Origin: Shewanella insulae
GTDB lineage: Bacteria; Pseudomonadota; Gammaproteobacteria; Enterobacterales; Shewanellaceae
Length of the DNA: 64,000 bases
NCBI RefSeq assembly: GCF_009831655.1
Contig: NZ_WRPA01000001.1
Location: 558,001 to 622,000 of the forward strand
Direction: 5' to 3'
Under the pieces are notes generated by a model. It made no database searches, was not told the DNA's origin, and worked only from the letters and a program-made list of their open reading frames with translations. A program made the translations under genes and the position numbers. Positions 28,749-37,640 of this stretch are shown here, one piece after another; position 1 is the stretch's first letter; the number at the start of each line of letters is the position of its first letter.

Positions 28749-29510
28749 CTAGTCCTTGTTGGTCTCGGCCGATTGCATCAGATTGGCCTTGTAGCGCTGC
28801 CACACCTTACCACTATTGATGCCGTAGCTGCGCATCAGCACAGGCACATCGTTGTGGTTATGGGCCTTTGCCAATGCCTCGAGTGCCTGATAGAAGTCCA
28901 GCGCCAGCTCGCGGGCCTTCTCTATGGCAAAGTACTCTTCACCCACACGGCTGTAGAGCCCCTTGAAACCGTTGAGGATCAACACATACAACGGATTGCC
29001 CGAATGGTAGGCCAAGGTGTGATGCAGCTGATAATCGAACTCGATAAAGGCCTTGGCATCATCTTTCAGGGTCGCCAGTGGCGCCAGCGCCTCCAGCACC
29101 TTGTCTGGGTTGTAACGCACCGCGCCCTTAAAATAGATGGCGCTGATGTTGGTGCGAGCAGACAACAGCTGCTCAAGCAGCACAGGTTCACCGGCAGGAT
29201 TAAGCTCGGCGATGGTCTCCAGCACGTTCAGGCCCGAGGTTTCCCAGATGTCGTTTACCCGGGTCGGCTTACCGTGTTGAATGGTCAGCCAGCCATCGCG
29301 GGCGAGGCGCTGCAATACTTCACGCAGCGTCGTACGTGTCACACCGATCAGTTCAGACAATTCACGTTCGGCAGGCAGAATGGTACCGGGTGGAAACTTT
29401 CCCTCCCAAATCGAACGAACAATATACTTTTCGGCAAAGCTCGCAGGACCTTTCGCTTCAATAATATCTTTGTCTTTAGGCGTTACAGGTACTTGGGGGA
29501 CAGTTGTCAT
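28749..29510 (-). CDS. fadR: FadR, GntR-family fatty-acid metabolism regulator
   Basis: The 253-residue protein has the FadR winged-helix domain ([48 protein letters not shown], about residues 27-75) and the all-helical acyl-CoA-binding C-terminal domain, ending with [14 protein letters not shown] as in E. coli FadR. Long-chain acyl-CoA binding releases it from DNA; it represses beta-oxidation genes and activates unsaturated fatty-acid synthesis. It is divergent from nhaB, the conserved enterobacterial and Shewanella arrangement. Likely targets in this window include fadD and the acyl-CoA dehydrogenase, but I found no obvious consensus FadR site in front of them. Confidence 0.95.
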   Translation of the reverse strand: MTTVPQVPVTPKDKDIIEAKGPASFAEKYIVRSIWEGKFPPGTILPAERELSELIGVTRTTLREVLQRLARDGWLTIQHGKPTRVNDIWETSGLNVLETIAELNPAGEPVLLEQLLSARTNISAIYFKGAVRYNPDKVLEALAPLATLKDDAKAFIEFDYQLHHTLAYHSGNPLYVLILNGFKGLYSRVGEEYFAIEKARELALDFYQALEALAKAHNHNDVPVLMRSYGINSGKVWQRYKANLMQSAETNKD

Positions 29511-29808
29511 CAGGCCACTATTCCAATTTATTCAAAGTTATCTTGGGCACTGATCATACCAGAGCGGTAAAAAATGGAAACCTAATCCGTAACATTACTG
29601 GATAAGATCAAGGACTCAGATCTCATTAATGGGCAAAATACACACCACATCAACAAGCTTGTGATATAGATTGCAGTTAATGTCTGTTTTTGGGCAATGG
29701 GTGCCATAAAAGTATTAAATTCTACATATCATTAGGATACACTGAATTGAACAGCGGACTGTTCGTTAACTTTCTGTCAAAAAAAAATTATATAGTTGAG
29801 AGGATGCC

Positions 29809-31404
29809 ATGCCTGTGACCATGAGTCAGGCGTTTATTGACAATTTCTTAGGAAATTCTCCTAAGTGGTTCAAAATCGCAATTTTATCATTCTTAGTGAT
29901 CAACCCTATCGTCTTCTACCTCAACCCATTCGTCGCCGGATGGTTACTGGTAGTCGAGTTCATCTTCACGCTGGCAATGGCGCTGAAATGTTATCCCCTT
30001 CAACCCGGTGGTCTGCTGGCCATCGAAGCCGTCCTCATAGGCATGACCTCCCCCAGTCAGGTACTGCATGAGATCGAAGCCAACCTGGAAGTGCTGCTGC
30101 TATTGATCTTCATGGTGGCCGGCATCTACTTCATGAAGCAGTTGCTGCTGTTCGTGTTCACCAAGATGATCACCAAGATCCGCTCCAAGGTAGTGGTTTC
30201 CTTGATGTTCTGTGTGGCATCGGCCTTCCTGTCGGCCTTCCTCGATGCACTCACGGTAATCGCCGTGATCATCGCCGTGGCAGTAGGCTTCTACTCCATC
30301 TACCACAAGGTGGCTTCAGGCAAGAGTTTTACCGACGATCACGACCATACCTCAGACCATCACGGCGAAGGTCATCCCCTGTGTGAAGATGAACTGGAGG
30401 CGTTTCGTGGCTTCCTGCGTAACCTGCTGATGCACGCCGGTGTCGGTACTGCATTAGGTGGCGTCTGCACCATGGTGGGCGAACCGCAAAACCTGATCAT
30501 CGCCGCCCAGGCCAACTGGCAGTTTGCCGAGTTTGCCCTGCGCATGGGCCCAGTTACCGTGCCTGTGTTTATCGCCGGTATCGCCACCTGTTTCTTTGTA
30601 GAGAAGTTTAAGTGGTTTGGCTACGGTCAACAGCTCCCGGAGGCGGTACATAAGATCCTGTCCGATTACGCCTCTTATGAAGATTCCCACCGCACCAACC
30701 ACGATAAGATCAAGCTGGTTATCCAGGCGTTCGTGGGTGTCTGGCTGATCGTCGGCCTGGCCTTCCACCTGGCCTCTGTGGGGCTTATCGGTCTGTCGGT
30801 GATCATCCTGACCACAGCCTTTAACGGCGTCACCAACGAACATGCCCTGGGTAAGGCGTTCGAAGAGGCACTGCCCTTCACGGCCCTGCTAGCGGTGTTC
30901 TTCGCCATCGTGGGTGTGATCATCGACCAGCAGCTGTTTGCCCCAGTGATCCATTGGGCACTGAGCTACGAGGGCAACACTCAGCTGGTGATCTTCTACA
31001 TCGCCAACGGCCTGCTCTCCATGGTGAGTGACAACGTGTTCGTCGGTACCGTCTATATCAACGAGGTGAAGGCCGCGCTACTGGATGGACAGATCACCCG
31101 AGATCAATTCGACCTGCTGGCGGTTGCCATCAACACGGGCACCAACTTGCCATCTGTGGCGACCCCTAACGGTCAGGCTGCCTTCCTGTTCCTGCTGACC
31201 TCGGCGATTGCCCCCTTGATCAGACTCTCCTATGGTCGCATGGTGTGGATGGCGCTGCCCTACACTATCGTCTTGTCTATCGTGGGGATCCTGGCCATCG
31301 AGACCGGTTTCCTGAGCGACATGACCCAATACTTCTACGATTCGCACATGCTGATCCACCACTCGGTGGCGGAAGCGGCCAAGGGCGCAGTCAGCGGGCA
31401 CTAA
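29809..31404 (+). CDS. nhaB: NhaB sodium/proton antiporter
   Basis: The 531-residue polytopic inner-membrane protein matches NhaB along its length ([86 protein letters not shown]). It exports Na+ in exchange for H+, important for a marine organism. GAGAGGA precedes ATG 29809. The 298-bp divergent spacer to fadR is AT-rich and probably holds both promoters; no clear operator was identified. Confidence 0.96.
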   Translation: MPVTMSQAFIDNFLGNSPKWFKIAILSFLVINPIVFYLNPFVAGWLLVVEFIFTLAMALKCYPLQPGGLLAIEAVLIGMTSPSQVLHEIEANLEVLLLLIFMVAGIYFMKQLLLFVFTKMITKIRSKVVVSLMFCVASAFLSAFLDALTVIAVIIAVAVGFYSIYHKVASGKSFTDDHDHTSDHHGEGHPLCEDELEAFRGFLRNLLMHAGVGTALGGVCTMVGEPQNLIIAAQANWQFAEFALRMGPVTVPVFIAGIATCFFVEKFKWFGYGQQLPEAVHKILSDYASYEDSHRTNHDKIKLVIQAFVGVWLIVGLAFHLASVGLIGLSVIILTTAFNGVTNEHALGKAFEEALPFTALLAVFFAIVGVIIDQQLFAPVIHWALSYEGNTQLVIFYIANGLLSMVSDNVFVGTVYINEVKAALLDGQITRDQFDLLAVAINTGTNLPSVATPNGQAAFLFLLTSAIAPLIRLSYGRMVWMALPYTIVLSIVGILAIETGFLSDMTQYFYDSHMLIHHSVAEAAKGAVSGH

Positions 31405-31444
31405 TTTGTTGATTGACTGAACTTATCTAGTTTCGTAAAGTCTT

Positions 31445-31477
31445 AAAAACGCCTCTAGCAGTTAGAGGCGTTTTTTT
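31445..31477 (+). terminator. Intrinsic terminator between nhaB and dsbB
   Basis: A 13-bp stem (31445-31457 with 31463-31475) with a T tract ends only 2 bp before the dsbB ribosome binding site. Readthrough may supply dsbB. Confidence 0.88.
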
Positions 31478-31491
31478 ATAGGAGAATATCG

Positions 31492-32007
31492 TTGAGCGCC
31501 CTGACCCGATTTGCACAGTCTCGTTTAGCCTGGACCATACTGCTACTCACAGCCATTGGCCTGGAAGCTTGTGCCCTCTTCTTTCAACACGTGATGAAAC
31601 TCGACCCCTGCGTCATGTGCATCTATCAGCGTGTCGCGGTACTCGGCGTACTCACCGCCGGCCTCATCGGCGTAGTTGGCCATAAACTTCGTCTGCTGCG
31701 ATTCCTCGGGGTACTGGTATGGGGCGTTAGCGCGGCCTGGGGCCTTAAGCTGGCACTGGAGCTGGTGGAGATGCAGACCAACCCGTCGCCTTTCTCCACC
31801 TGTTCCTTCCTACCGGAATTTCCCGAGTGGATGCCGCTACACGAGTGGTTCCCCTCTGTCTTCCTGCCCACCGGCATGTGCACCGACATCCCATGGGAGA
31901 TGTTTGGCATCACTATGTCACAGTGGATGGTGGTCGCCTTCAGCACCTACCTGATTGCCCTGGTGGTGTTTATCATTCCGGCATTAATGCCAACGAAGAA
32001 GGCTTAA
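31492..32007 (+). CDS. dsbB: DsbB, DsbA-reoxidising quinone-linked membrane protein
   Basis: The 171-residue inner-membrane protein has four transmembrane helices and both cysteine pairs of DsbB: Cys40-Cys43 in CVMC and Cys104/Cys130 in the second periplasmic loop. The spacing is nearly that of the E. coli enzyme. It reoxidises DsbA and passes electrons to quinones. The start is TTG 31492 with AGGAG at 31480-31484. fadR-nhaB-dsbB is a conserved neighbourhood. The accessory segment begins just downstream. Confidence 0.95.
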   Translation: MSALTRFAQSRLAWTILLLTAIGLEACALFFQHVMKLDPCVMCIYQRVAVLGVLTAGLIGVVGHKLRLLRFLGVLVWGVSAAWGLKLALELVEMQTNPSPFSTCSFLPEFPEWMPLHEWFPSVFLPTGMCTDIPWEMFGITMSQWMVVAFSTYLIALVVFIIPALMPTKKA

Positions 32008-32468
32008 TCGCGACTAATTTAGCCGATAGCGCAATCGGCCATTGCTTAGATTAAACCCCCTAACGGGCGTTTTTTATTGCCCCCTACAATGGGCTCTTTG
32101 GTTTACTTGAGGAACGACAACCAGCAAAGTCATTTATTAAGGGGGTCTTGAAGCGTTCCTTCACTGCAACCTAACGCCTGCCCGGCGGGGGTTGTGCAAA
32201 CACTAATTCGGCACGCTATGAATATGTATATGGACACCTCGGATAGATCAAACATTTTGTGAGTAACAGCAAGTAATACTGCGTACGTATATCCGACCTG
32301 TTTGTGGGCATCTTCGTGCTCTGACCTTAATGAGAACCGCGCCTTCGCTGCTTACCGTCCCTTCGGTGTTACAACACCTTATATTCTCTCAGCATTTTCG
32401 AAGGGCGGTATTACCTGTTACTTCATTAACTGTGTTCGGTTTTTGGGGTATGTATTTGTTCTTGTTGT
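32008..32468. other. Non-coding left flank of the accessory segment
   Basis: The region starts with a possible weak dsbB terminator (AAACCCC / GGGCGTTT around 32053-32077), continues with one arm of an inverted repeat (32159-32203), and then holds what is probably the non-coding end of the truncated IS110-type element. No intact gene was found. Confidence 0.6.
32159..32203 (-). repeat. Inverted copy of the island-flanking repeat
   Basis: Its reverse complement matches 38627-38671, sharing GCACAACC, CGCCGGGCAGGCGTTAGGTTGC and a similar tail with a few mismatches. The pair brackets the truncated transposase and the whole AT-rich operon. Confidence 0.75.
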
Positions 32469-32819
32469 TTAGCCAGGTCTGTACTCGGCTTTATAGTAAA
32501 GCATCACCCAAATTATCCTGGCGAGTTTGTTGGCCACAGCTACCGCCGCTTTCTGTTTGCCTCTTCGTTCGATGGCCTTTCTTGCCCAGACAGATAACCT
32601 GTCGTCGTTATTATTGGCGCAGCGTATGACAGACCAAGCACCTTGAATCAGTTGTCGCCTTAGATAGCTGTTTCCCCACTTGGTAATTGCCCCCAGCTTT
32701 TGTTTTCCACCACTTGAGAACTCTTTCGGCACTAGCCCCAAGTTTGCGGAAAAATGTCGACCATTTTGATACCCAGAACCATCACCTACAAAGGAGACTA
32801 CGGCTATTACCGTAATATC
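32469..32819 (-). pseudogene. Truncated IS110-family transposase (C-terminal part only)
   Basis: The frame is open from 32819 to the stop at 32469-32471. It encodes the Transposase_20-type C-terminal domain of IS110/IS1111 elements: FVGDGSGYQNGRHFSANLGLVPKE, SSGGKQKLGAITKWGNSYLRR and AVAVANKLARIIWVMLYY. The N-terminal DEDD catalytic domain (about two thirds of the usual protein) is missing. An in-frame TGA sits at 32822-32820, exactly where the sequence changes to the AT-rich operon. The element is dead, and its break marks the left junction of the acquired segment. Confidence 0.88.
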
Positions 32820-32828
32820 TCAATATTA

Positions 32829-32850
32829 AAAGAATAATTTATTATTCTTT
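32829..32850 (-). terminator. Possible weak terminator after the UvrA-like gene
   Basis: A perfect 9-bp, very AT-rich hairpin (32829-32837 with 32842-32850) lies 11 bp after the stop. The low stem stability makes the call tentative. Confidence 0.4.
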
Positions 32851-32860
32851 AACAAGAAGC

Positions 32861-35044
32861 TTAAATTAAATCAACATAACCTAAGTATTTTTCTTTATAA
32901 TAATTACTTGGAGTTCCTTCAAATACAATCTTTCCACCATAAACACCAGAGCCTGGACCTATTTCAATTACATAATCTGACTTTAAGAACGCGACCTTTT
33001 TATGTTCAATCAAAACTATCGAATAATATTCTTCAGCATAACTTCTTATAAAACTAATCACATCTCCAGCCGTTTTGTTATCAAGCCCTGAAGCTGGCTC
33101 ATCGACAATCAGTATTTTATTTTTTGTATTTCTTTGCGGCAAGTTAATTAATAATTTAATCCGCTTTAACTCACCTCCGGATAGTGATTTTGTTTTTCTA
33201 TTTAAAGAGAGATGTCCCAAACCAAGGCTTATGGCGTCAGAGCAAATTCTATCGATGGAAGGTATACCTAGCAATGACAATTCGGTTAATGTCATTGTAT
33301 ATATAGCTCGAATTGAATAGCCATTAATATCAAAACTTTCCGCTTCTGATGAGAATAGTGTTCCATCACAATCTGGACAACCAATTTCTATATCACTATC
33401 AAAACTTCTGCTAATTTTAATTACACCTTTACCCGAACACTGCTTGCACACTATTGGGCCAGGCTCATTTAGGATAAAATAACTACTTTCTAGATTGTAT
33501 TTTTGACTAAACTTAGAAGCTATTTTTTTATTCAAACCAGTTAAAGATGCTACCGTAGACCTAATATTCCCTTTAATTAGCTCTTGAGAAACATATGATA
33601 CATTATTACAGTTCTCGCTAATAAATTTTGCCAAACTTGACTTTCCAGAACCAGATTTACCAACTATAGTGGACATACAATTAATTGGTAGTTTCAATGT
33701 CAAGTCTTTTATGTTATTTATATTAATTCCTGAAATTTCGAAAAACTCCATATTTTTCTCTACATTATTCAGGCTTATATTGTACTCTTCATTGTTTTTA
33801 TTTTCGATTATGTAACCACCTGTTTGACCTGCACTTGGACCAATAGTTATAACGTTATCAGATCTTGAAATAAAATAATCATTATGCTCAACCAACAAAA
33901 CTGTATTACCGCTCTCCTGAATAGTTCTAATCCTATCAAACAACATTTTGTGATCACTTACGTGAACTTGTGATGACAATTCATCAATGACAATTAAAAT
34001 CCCTGTAATCTCTGAACTACAAAGTTTAGAAAAGTTGACCTTCTGAAGTTCACCTCCAGATAAGGATGGAATAGTTCGATTAAAAGACAGATATGATAAA
34101 TCTGAGTGACACAATTGCTCCAAAAGAGTAACTATAGGTTTGTTATTTGTTTTTTTTGACTTTATCAAATCTAGTATTTGACCGATATCTTTTGTTAGAA
34201 AATCAACAAATTCTAGCCCATATACTCTAAAATCTTTATACTTATCAATTGCTATACCTGAGCCAAAACATTCTTCACACTCTTGTTTCTTTGAAAATTT
34301 AATTGCCAAATCATATTCGGATTTTTTATTACTTTTCAAAAGTTGATTCAACTCATTTAAAATTCCGACATATATTAACTTTCTAGAACGCCTTTTCCCT
34401 TGATGAATAAAGTTTATAGGAAAGTTTTGTTTTGATATATCATACAATAATTTTTCTTTATGAGAACTCGGTAACTTTCCGAATGGTGTCACAGTAGATA
34501 TCCCATTAGCTTCGCAATAAGCGACCAATAATTTATGCTTTCTATTGCTTCCACTTTTCACCCAAGGCTTAAAGGGGTTCTCGCTCACTGTCTTTTCTTC
34601 ATCTATTACTAATCCATCATCTATATAATATGACAACTTTCTGCCATTACACGCTGAGCACTGATTTTCAGGTTTATTTATTTTCAAAAGAGTGTGATTA
34701 TAATCAAAATTATCATTAGATATCAACGAGGTTAATAATGATGGAATATTTAAATATGTATATAAAGAAGATCTTGGGTTAATATTGGAGTTTTTTTGTT
34801 TAAGAGCGACAGAAGGTACTATGTTTTTATATGAGTCCAAAATAAAACATGGTGATTCATAATATCCACTTTCTAAAGACTTAAATTCATTTTTGCATAG
34901 TTCATATAATGTATTATAAGCCAGTGATGACTTGCCTCCACCACTAATGCCAATCAACGATGTTATTTCACCTTTGGCTAATTTAAAATCAATATTTTTT
35001 AAGTTATTAGTTTTAATACCGACCAATTCAATATTATCACTCAT
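32861..35044 (-). CDS. UvrA-like ABC ATPase lacking the UvrB-binding region; candidate self-immunity factor
   Basis: The 727-residue soluble tandem ABC ATPase has the UvrA layout. Walker A motifs are at 32-40 (GISGGGKSS) and 462-470 (GKSGSGKSS), and LSGGE signatures at 328-332 and 621-625. Walker B segments are near 348-356 and 643-650. Zinc-type CxxC pairs are at 129/132, 256/259, 533/536 and 556/559, followed by UvrA-like glycines. The UvrA NPRS motif is at 89-92. In UvrA about 100 residues of UvrB-binding domain separate NPRS from the first CxxC; here there are fewer than 40, so excision repair is unlikely. UvrA-like proteins such as DrrC protect some antibiotic producers. It follows the second E1 gene by 8 bp (AGGTGA ribosome binding site) and ends the operon. 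The immunity role is inferred. Confidence 0.85.
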   Translation of the reverse strand: MSDNIELVGIKTNNLKNIDFKLAKGEITSLIGISGGGKSSLAYNTLYELCKNEFKSLESGYYESPCFILDSYKNIVPSVALKQKNSNINPRSSLYTYLNIPSLLTSLISNDNFDYNHTLLKINKPENQCSACNGRKLSYYIDDGLVIDEEKTVSENPFKPWVKSGSNRKHKLLVAYCEANGISTVTPFGKLPSSHKEKLLYDISKQNFPINFIHQGKRRSRKLIYVGILNELNQLLKSNKKSEYDLAIKFSKKQECEECFGSGIAIDKYKDFRVYGLEFVDFLTKDIGQILDLIKSKKTNNKPIVTLLEQLCHSDLSYLSFNRTIPSLSGGELQKVNFSKLCSSEITGILIVIDELSSQVHVSDHKMLFDRIRTIQESGNTVLLVEHNDYFISRSDNVITIGPSAGQTGGYIIENKNNEEYNISLNNVEKNMEFFEISGININNIKDLTLKLPINCMSTIVGKSGSGKSSLAKFISENCNNVSYVSQELIKGNIRSTVASLTGLNKKIASKFSQKYNLESSYFILNEPGPIVCKQCSGKGVIKISRSFDSDIEIGCPDCDGTLFSSEAESFDINGYSIRAIYTMTLTELSLLGIPSIDRICSDAISLGLGHLSLNRKTKSLSGGELKRIKLLINLPQRNTKNKILIVDEPASGLDNKTAGDVISFIRSYAEEYYSIVLIEHKKVAFLKSDYVIEIGPGSGVYGGKIVFEGTPSNYYKEKYLGYVDLI

Positions 35045-35052
35045 AAAATCAC

Positions 35053-36144
35053 CTATTTATATAGACCATTGTTTCCACACCATTCACAATCGTCATTTTT
35101 TTCCACGAGGTGCTTATCGATATCTCTTTCTCTTACATTAAACTCGATTCTAGCATTACAGTTTGATATACGATCGTATTTTCCAGAAACTATTTTTAAA
35201 GCATCTATTGTCGCTAGTGATGCAGCAATAGTACTTAAAGGAGAAAAGCTCCCAATCCTACGATTTTTTCGAGTTAACTTTTTTACACCGTTCAAATCAG
35301 CATCGTTTATCTTCTGTAAATGCTTCTCAAAGCACATTACACAAGCTGTCCGATTAGGAATTACCGTTTGTCCGATTAGGGTCAGATGTAAATTATAACC
35401 ACCACCAACAATATGTGGAATTTTATTTTTCATACAAAACTTTGCTATTATCCTTGTCGTTTCATCTACACTTGGCTTATCAGCACAGTTAATAATCAAA
35501 TCATATGTGTCATTGTATTTGCTAAAAAATTCAGAAGTTAACTTATCTTTAATTTTATTTATTTTTACATCAGGAAAAACACTACATAGATTTTCAGATA
35601 AAACATCCACTTTAAATTTATCGATATCTTCTTCAAAAAACATACCTTGTCTATGTAGGTTTGAAAATTCTACAGTATCATCATCTACTAGCGTAATATT
35701 CTTTAATCCAGATCTTATCAGTGATTCTGAAATCCAAGTTCCTACCGCTCCTAAACCAACAATCATGACATTACTAGTGCTAATCAACTTTAATGATGCA
35801 ATAACATCACTTGTGGAAGAGCAATAATCCTCAAAAAAGTTGACTAGTCTGTATTGCTCTGATAAAAAACTTTCAGGATATTCACAATCGACCTTGATCA
35901 GTACGTTCTTTTTTATTAAAAATGAAATAAGATCAAATAAATCATCACCATCTATATTTCTATAAACTTTTAATACGTCATTAACTGTCTTTTCACCATC
36001 AAATGAAAATAATAAATCTAAAATTTCTTCGTACTCGACCCTAATCTTAAATTGCTCTCTTAGGTTAGAAAGAAAAACATCTAGAATATTATCATCATAA
36101 ACCAGTGCAATAGAAGATTTTAATCTATAAATATCATCAACCAC
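35053..36144 (-). CDS. ThiF/MccB-like E1 adenylating enzyme with N-terminal RRE-like region (second of two)
   Basis: The 363-residue protein has an N-terminal region of about 90 residues with the strand/helix pattern of a PqqD-like RiPP recognition element (about 28-88, FSFDGEKTVNDVLKVY and a C-terminal KNVLIKV strand). It is followed by an E1 domain: GLGAVG at 130-135, VDDDTVEFSNLHRQ with Arg165, Lys178, NCAD with Asp222, and a zinc site of Cys268/Cys271 and Cys353/Cys356. All residues needed to adenylate a peptide carboxylate appear present, unlike the degenerate Ocin-ThiF leader binders. MccB (microcin C7) and PaaA (pantocin A) are known examples of this group. It overlaps the upstream E1 gene by 8 bp. 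The reaction on the peptide is unknown. Confidence 0.85.
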   Translation of the reverse strand: MVDDIYRLKSSIALVYDDNILDVFLSNLREQFKIRVEYEEILDLLFSFDGEKTVNDVLKVYRNIDGDDLFDLISFLIKKNVLIKVDCEYPESFLSEQYRLVNFFEDYCSSTSDVIASLKLISTSNVMIVGLGAVGTWISESLIRSGLKNITLVDDDTVEFSNLHRQGMFFEEDIDKFKVDVLSENLCSVFPDVKINKIKDKLTSEFFSKYNDTYDLIINCADKPSVDETTRIIAKFCMKNKIPHIVGGGYNLHLTLIGQTVIPNRTACVMCFEKHLQKINDADLNGVKKLTRKNRRIGSFSPLSTIAASLATIDALKIVSGKYDRISNCNARIEFNVRERDIDKHLVEKNDDCEWCGNNGLYK

Positions 36145-37288
36145 AAATACTACATCCTTTTTGTTTTTTCATTTCAAACCATGTTTGTTCACAACGTTCT
36201 GTCAGAAACTCACCTCTTTTATTTACCTTATTATTTCCATTTAAATTACCTAGCAAAAAATCAATAATATTCATACACGCAAGGCTACTACTATATAACG
36301 TTTGAGCAAACGTACCACCAGCACCTCCTATCAATACATCAGTTCGAGCTGTTAACGATGAACTCTTTATACCAGAATTATAATTATATTTAGGTTTCCA
36401 ATCTTTTAAAGCATAACGAAAAGTATTTGAACAGCAGTCAATACAGGGGGTTATTCCTTTGTAGATTAACTCTCCAGAACTCATTAAGTGAGCATCAAAG
36501 CCCCCTGCCACATAAAGACCGATGCTCTTATCCCACAAATACCTACCTAGTTTTACGCTAATGTGTCCAATATAGGGTTCATCTGCCGTGTTGACAACAA
36601 GATCTACTGAGTCATTTACTAATTCATCTAAATTACTGCTTGGTGTTATTTTGGATTTGATTTCGGTTATGTTAGCCTTAACGTTGATTTTTTTTAAATG
36701 TTCACTTAACGCATCAACCTTATATGTGTTTATGTTATTTTTATTAGCATATATATGCCTAACCAAATTACTTTCATTAATATGTTTATGGTCAACTAGA
36801 GTTATATTTAAAACTCCAGCCCTAACCAATTGAGACGCAATCGTACCACCAACAGAGCCACAACCTATAATAACTATTTTTTTTTGCATTAATTTATATT
36901 GAGACAACTCTCCCTCTTGTTCTGGGATAAGATCATCAAAATAACTAATCTGTCTAGAGTATCTATTTATTTCCGAACAACAAATATAAGTTGGTGAATT
37001 AATAATTTTAATTACGTCTTTACCCAACAAATAGTCTATTAGATTTCCCACTTCGGTTATGTCTACTAAAATCTCGTTTTTAATCAATATTTCTTGTAGT
37101 GAAAGCGAACCATCTAATGAAGAAAGAATGTTTAAAAAGCTAGAATCGATCTCTATCGTTAACTTTTCTCTGGTGTTTATTTTATAAAATTGTACCCTAG
37201 TACAATCAACACTATCTGTAGAAAATGTGTAGACATCAACACTGTCTTTAACTTTATATTTATTATTTAGCATAAAAAAGGCTAGCAC
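36137..37288 (-). CDS. ThiF/MccB-like E1 adenylating enzyme with N-terminal RRE-like region (first of two)
   Basis: The 383-residue relative of the neighbouring E1 is clearly divergent from it. It has an RRE-like N-terminus (about 30-95), the NRYSRQ motif typical of MoeB/ThiF E1 enzymes at 108-113, and GCGSVG at 142-147. SNLVRH follows at 173-178, then Lys190, NTAD with Asp236, and zinc cysteines Cys282/Cys285 and Cys379/Cys382. It looks catalytically competent. Two starts are possible: GTG 37288, 11 nt after AGGAG (37304-37300) but inside the terminator hairpin, or ATG 37273 directly after the T tract without a ribosome binding site. Its start is therefore tied to the hairpin that follows the peptide gene. 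Base composition is AT-rich, as in the rest of the operon. Confidence 0.85.
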   Translation of the reverse strand: MLAFFMLNNKYKVKDSVDVYTFSTDSVDCTRVQFYKINTREKLTIEIDSSFLNILSSLDGSLSLQEILIKNEILVDITEVGNLIDYLLGKDVIKIINSPTYICCSEINRYSRQISYFDDLIPEQEGELSQYKLMQKKIVIIGCGSVGGTIASQLVRAGVLNITLVDHKHINESNLVRHIYANKNNINTYKVDALSEHLKKINVKANITEIKSKITPSSNLDELVNDSVDLVVNTADEPYIGHISVKLGRYLWDKSIGLYVAGGFDAHLMSSGELIYKGITPCIDCCSNTFRYALKDWKPKYNYNSGIKSSSLTARTDVLIGGAGGTFAQTLYSSSLACMNIIDFLLGNLNGNNKVNKRGEFLTERCEQTWFEMKKQKGCSICG

Positions 37289-37297
37289 TTGCTAGCC
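37274..37297 (-). terminator. Intrinsic terminator/attenuator between the peptide gene and the E1 genes
   Basis: On the minus strand GGCTAGC-AAGT-GCTAGCC is followed by six T residues, a compact intrinsic terminator 22 nt after the peptide gene stop. It overlaps the possible start codons of the first E1 gene. It should give abundant peptide mRNA with limited readthrough into the enzymes. Confidence 0.75.
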
Positions 37298-37319
37298 ATC
37301 TCCTACTTAGTTCAATAGA

Positions 37320-37514
37320 TTAATATTGAAGGACACCTGCATTTACTTCTAAATACTCATCCCAAGCCTCTACGCTGTCATCTGTTGACTTAACATCGTT
37401 ACGTGTACAAACTCGTGTACAACAATCGCTTCGACTACCAGAACAACCATCAGAATAAGTAGCGTTTGCTTCTACATCATTAATTTCTTTAAACTTTAAA
37501 CTCACTTTCTTCAT
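37320..37514 (-). CDS. Cys-rich 64-residue peptide, candidate RiPP precursor
   Basis: It is preceded by a strong ribosome binding site (GAAGGA, 7 nt from ATG). The N-terminus MKKVSLKFKEINDVEANA is charged and leader-like. The middle carries Cys24, Cys31, Cys32 and Cys36 in DGCSGSRSDCCTRVCTR, a Ser/Thr/Cys-rich core. The rest (residues 39-64) is acidic and ends in EVNAGVLQY. There is no signal peptide. The CRP promoter directly upstream and the terminator directly downstream suggest it is the most highly expressed product of the operon. Either the Cys-rich region or the C-terminus could be modified. MccB acts on a C-terminal carboxylate, but the last residue here is Tyr rather than Asn. I do not recognise the family. 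Confidence 0.75.
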   Translation of the reverse strand: MKKVSLKFKEINDVEANATYSDGCSGSRSDCCTRVCTRNDVKSTDDSVEAWDEYLEVNAGVLQY

Positions 37515-37597
37515 TTTTATTCCTTCAGGATAAGTTTAGTAATCGAGAGTCTTACAATTAGCAACATCATTAAAAGATCTCACAATTTCGATTATTC

Positions 37598-37640
37598 GTT
37601 ATACAACAACACAGATTTACATATTGTGACACTAGTCACA
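37598..37640 (-). promoter_or_regulatory. Class II CRP-dependent promoter of the peptide operon
   Basis: TGTGA-N6-TCACA at 37625-37640 has both consensus CRP half-sites intact. On the minus strand a TATAAC -10 occupies 37603-37598, giving a start near 37591. The CRP centre is then at -41.5, the exact class II position. No good -35 is needed. The untranslated leader would be about 77 nt. Confidence 0.75.
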
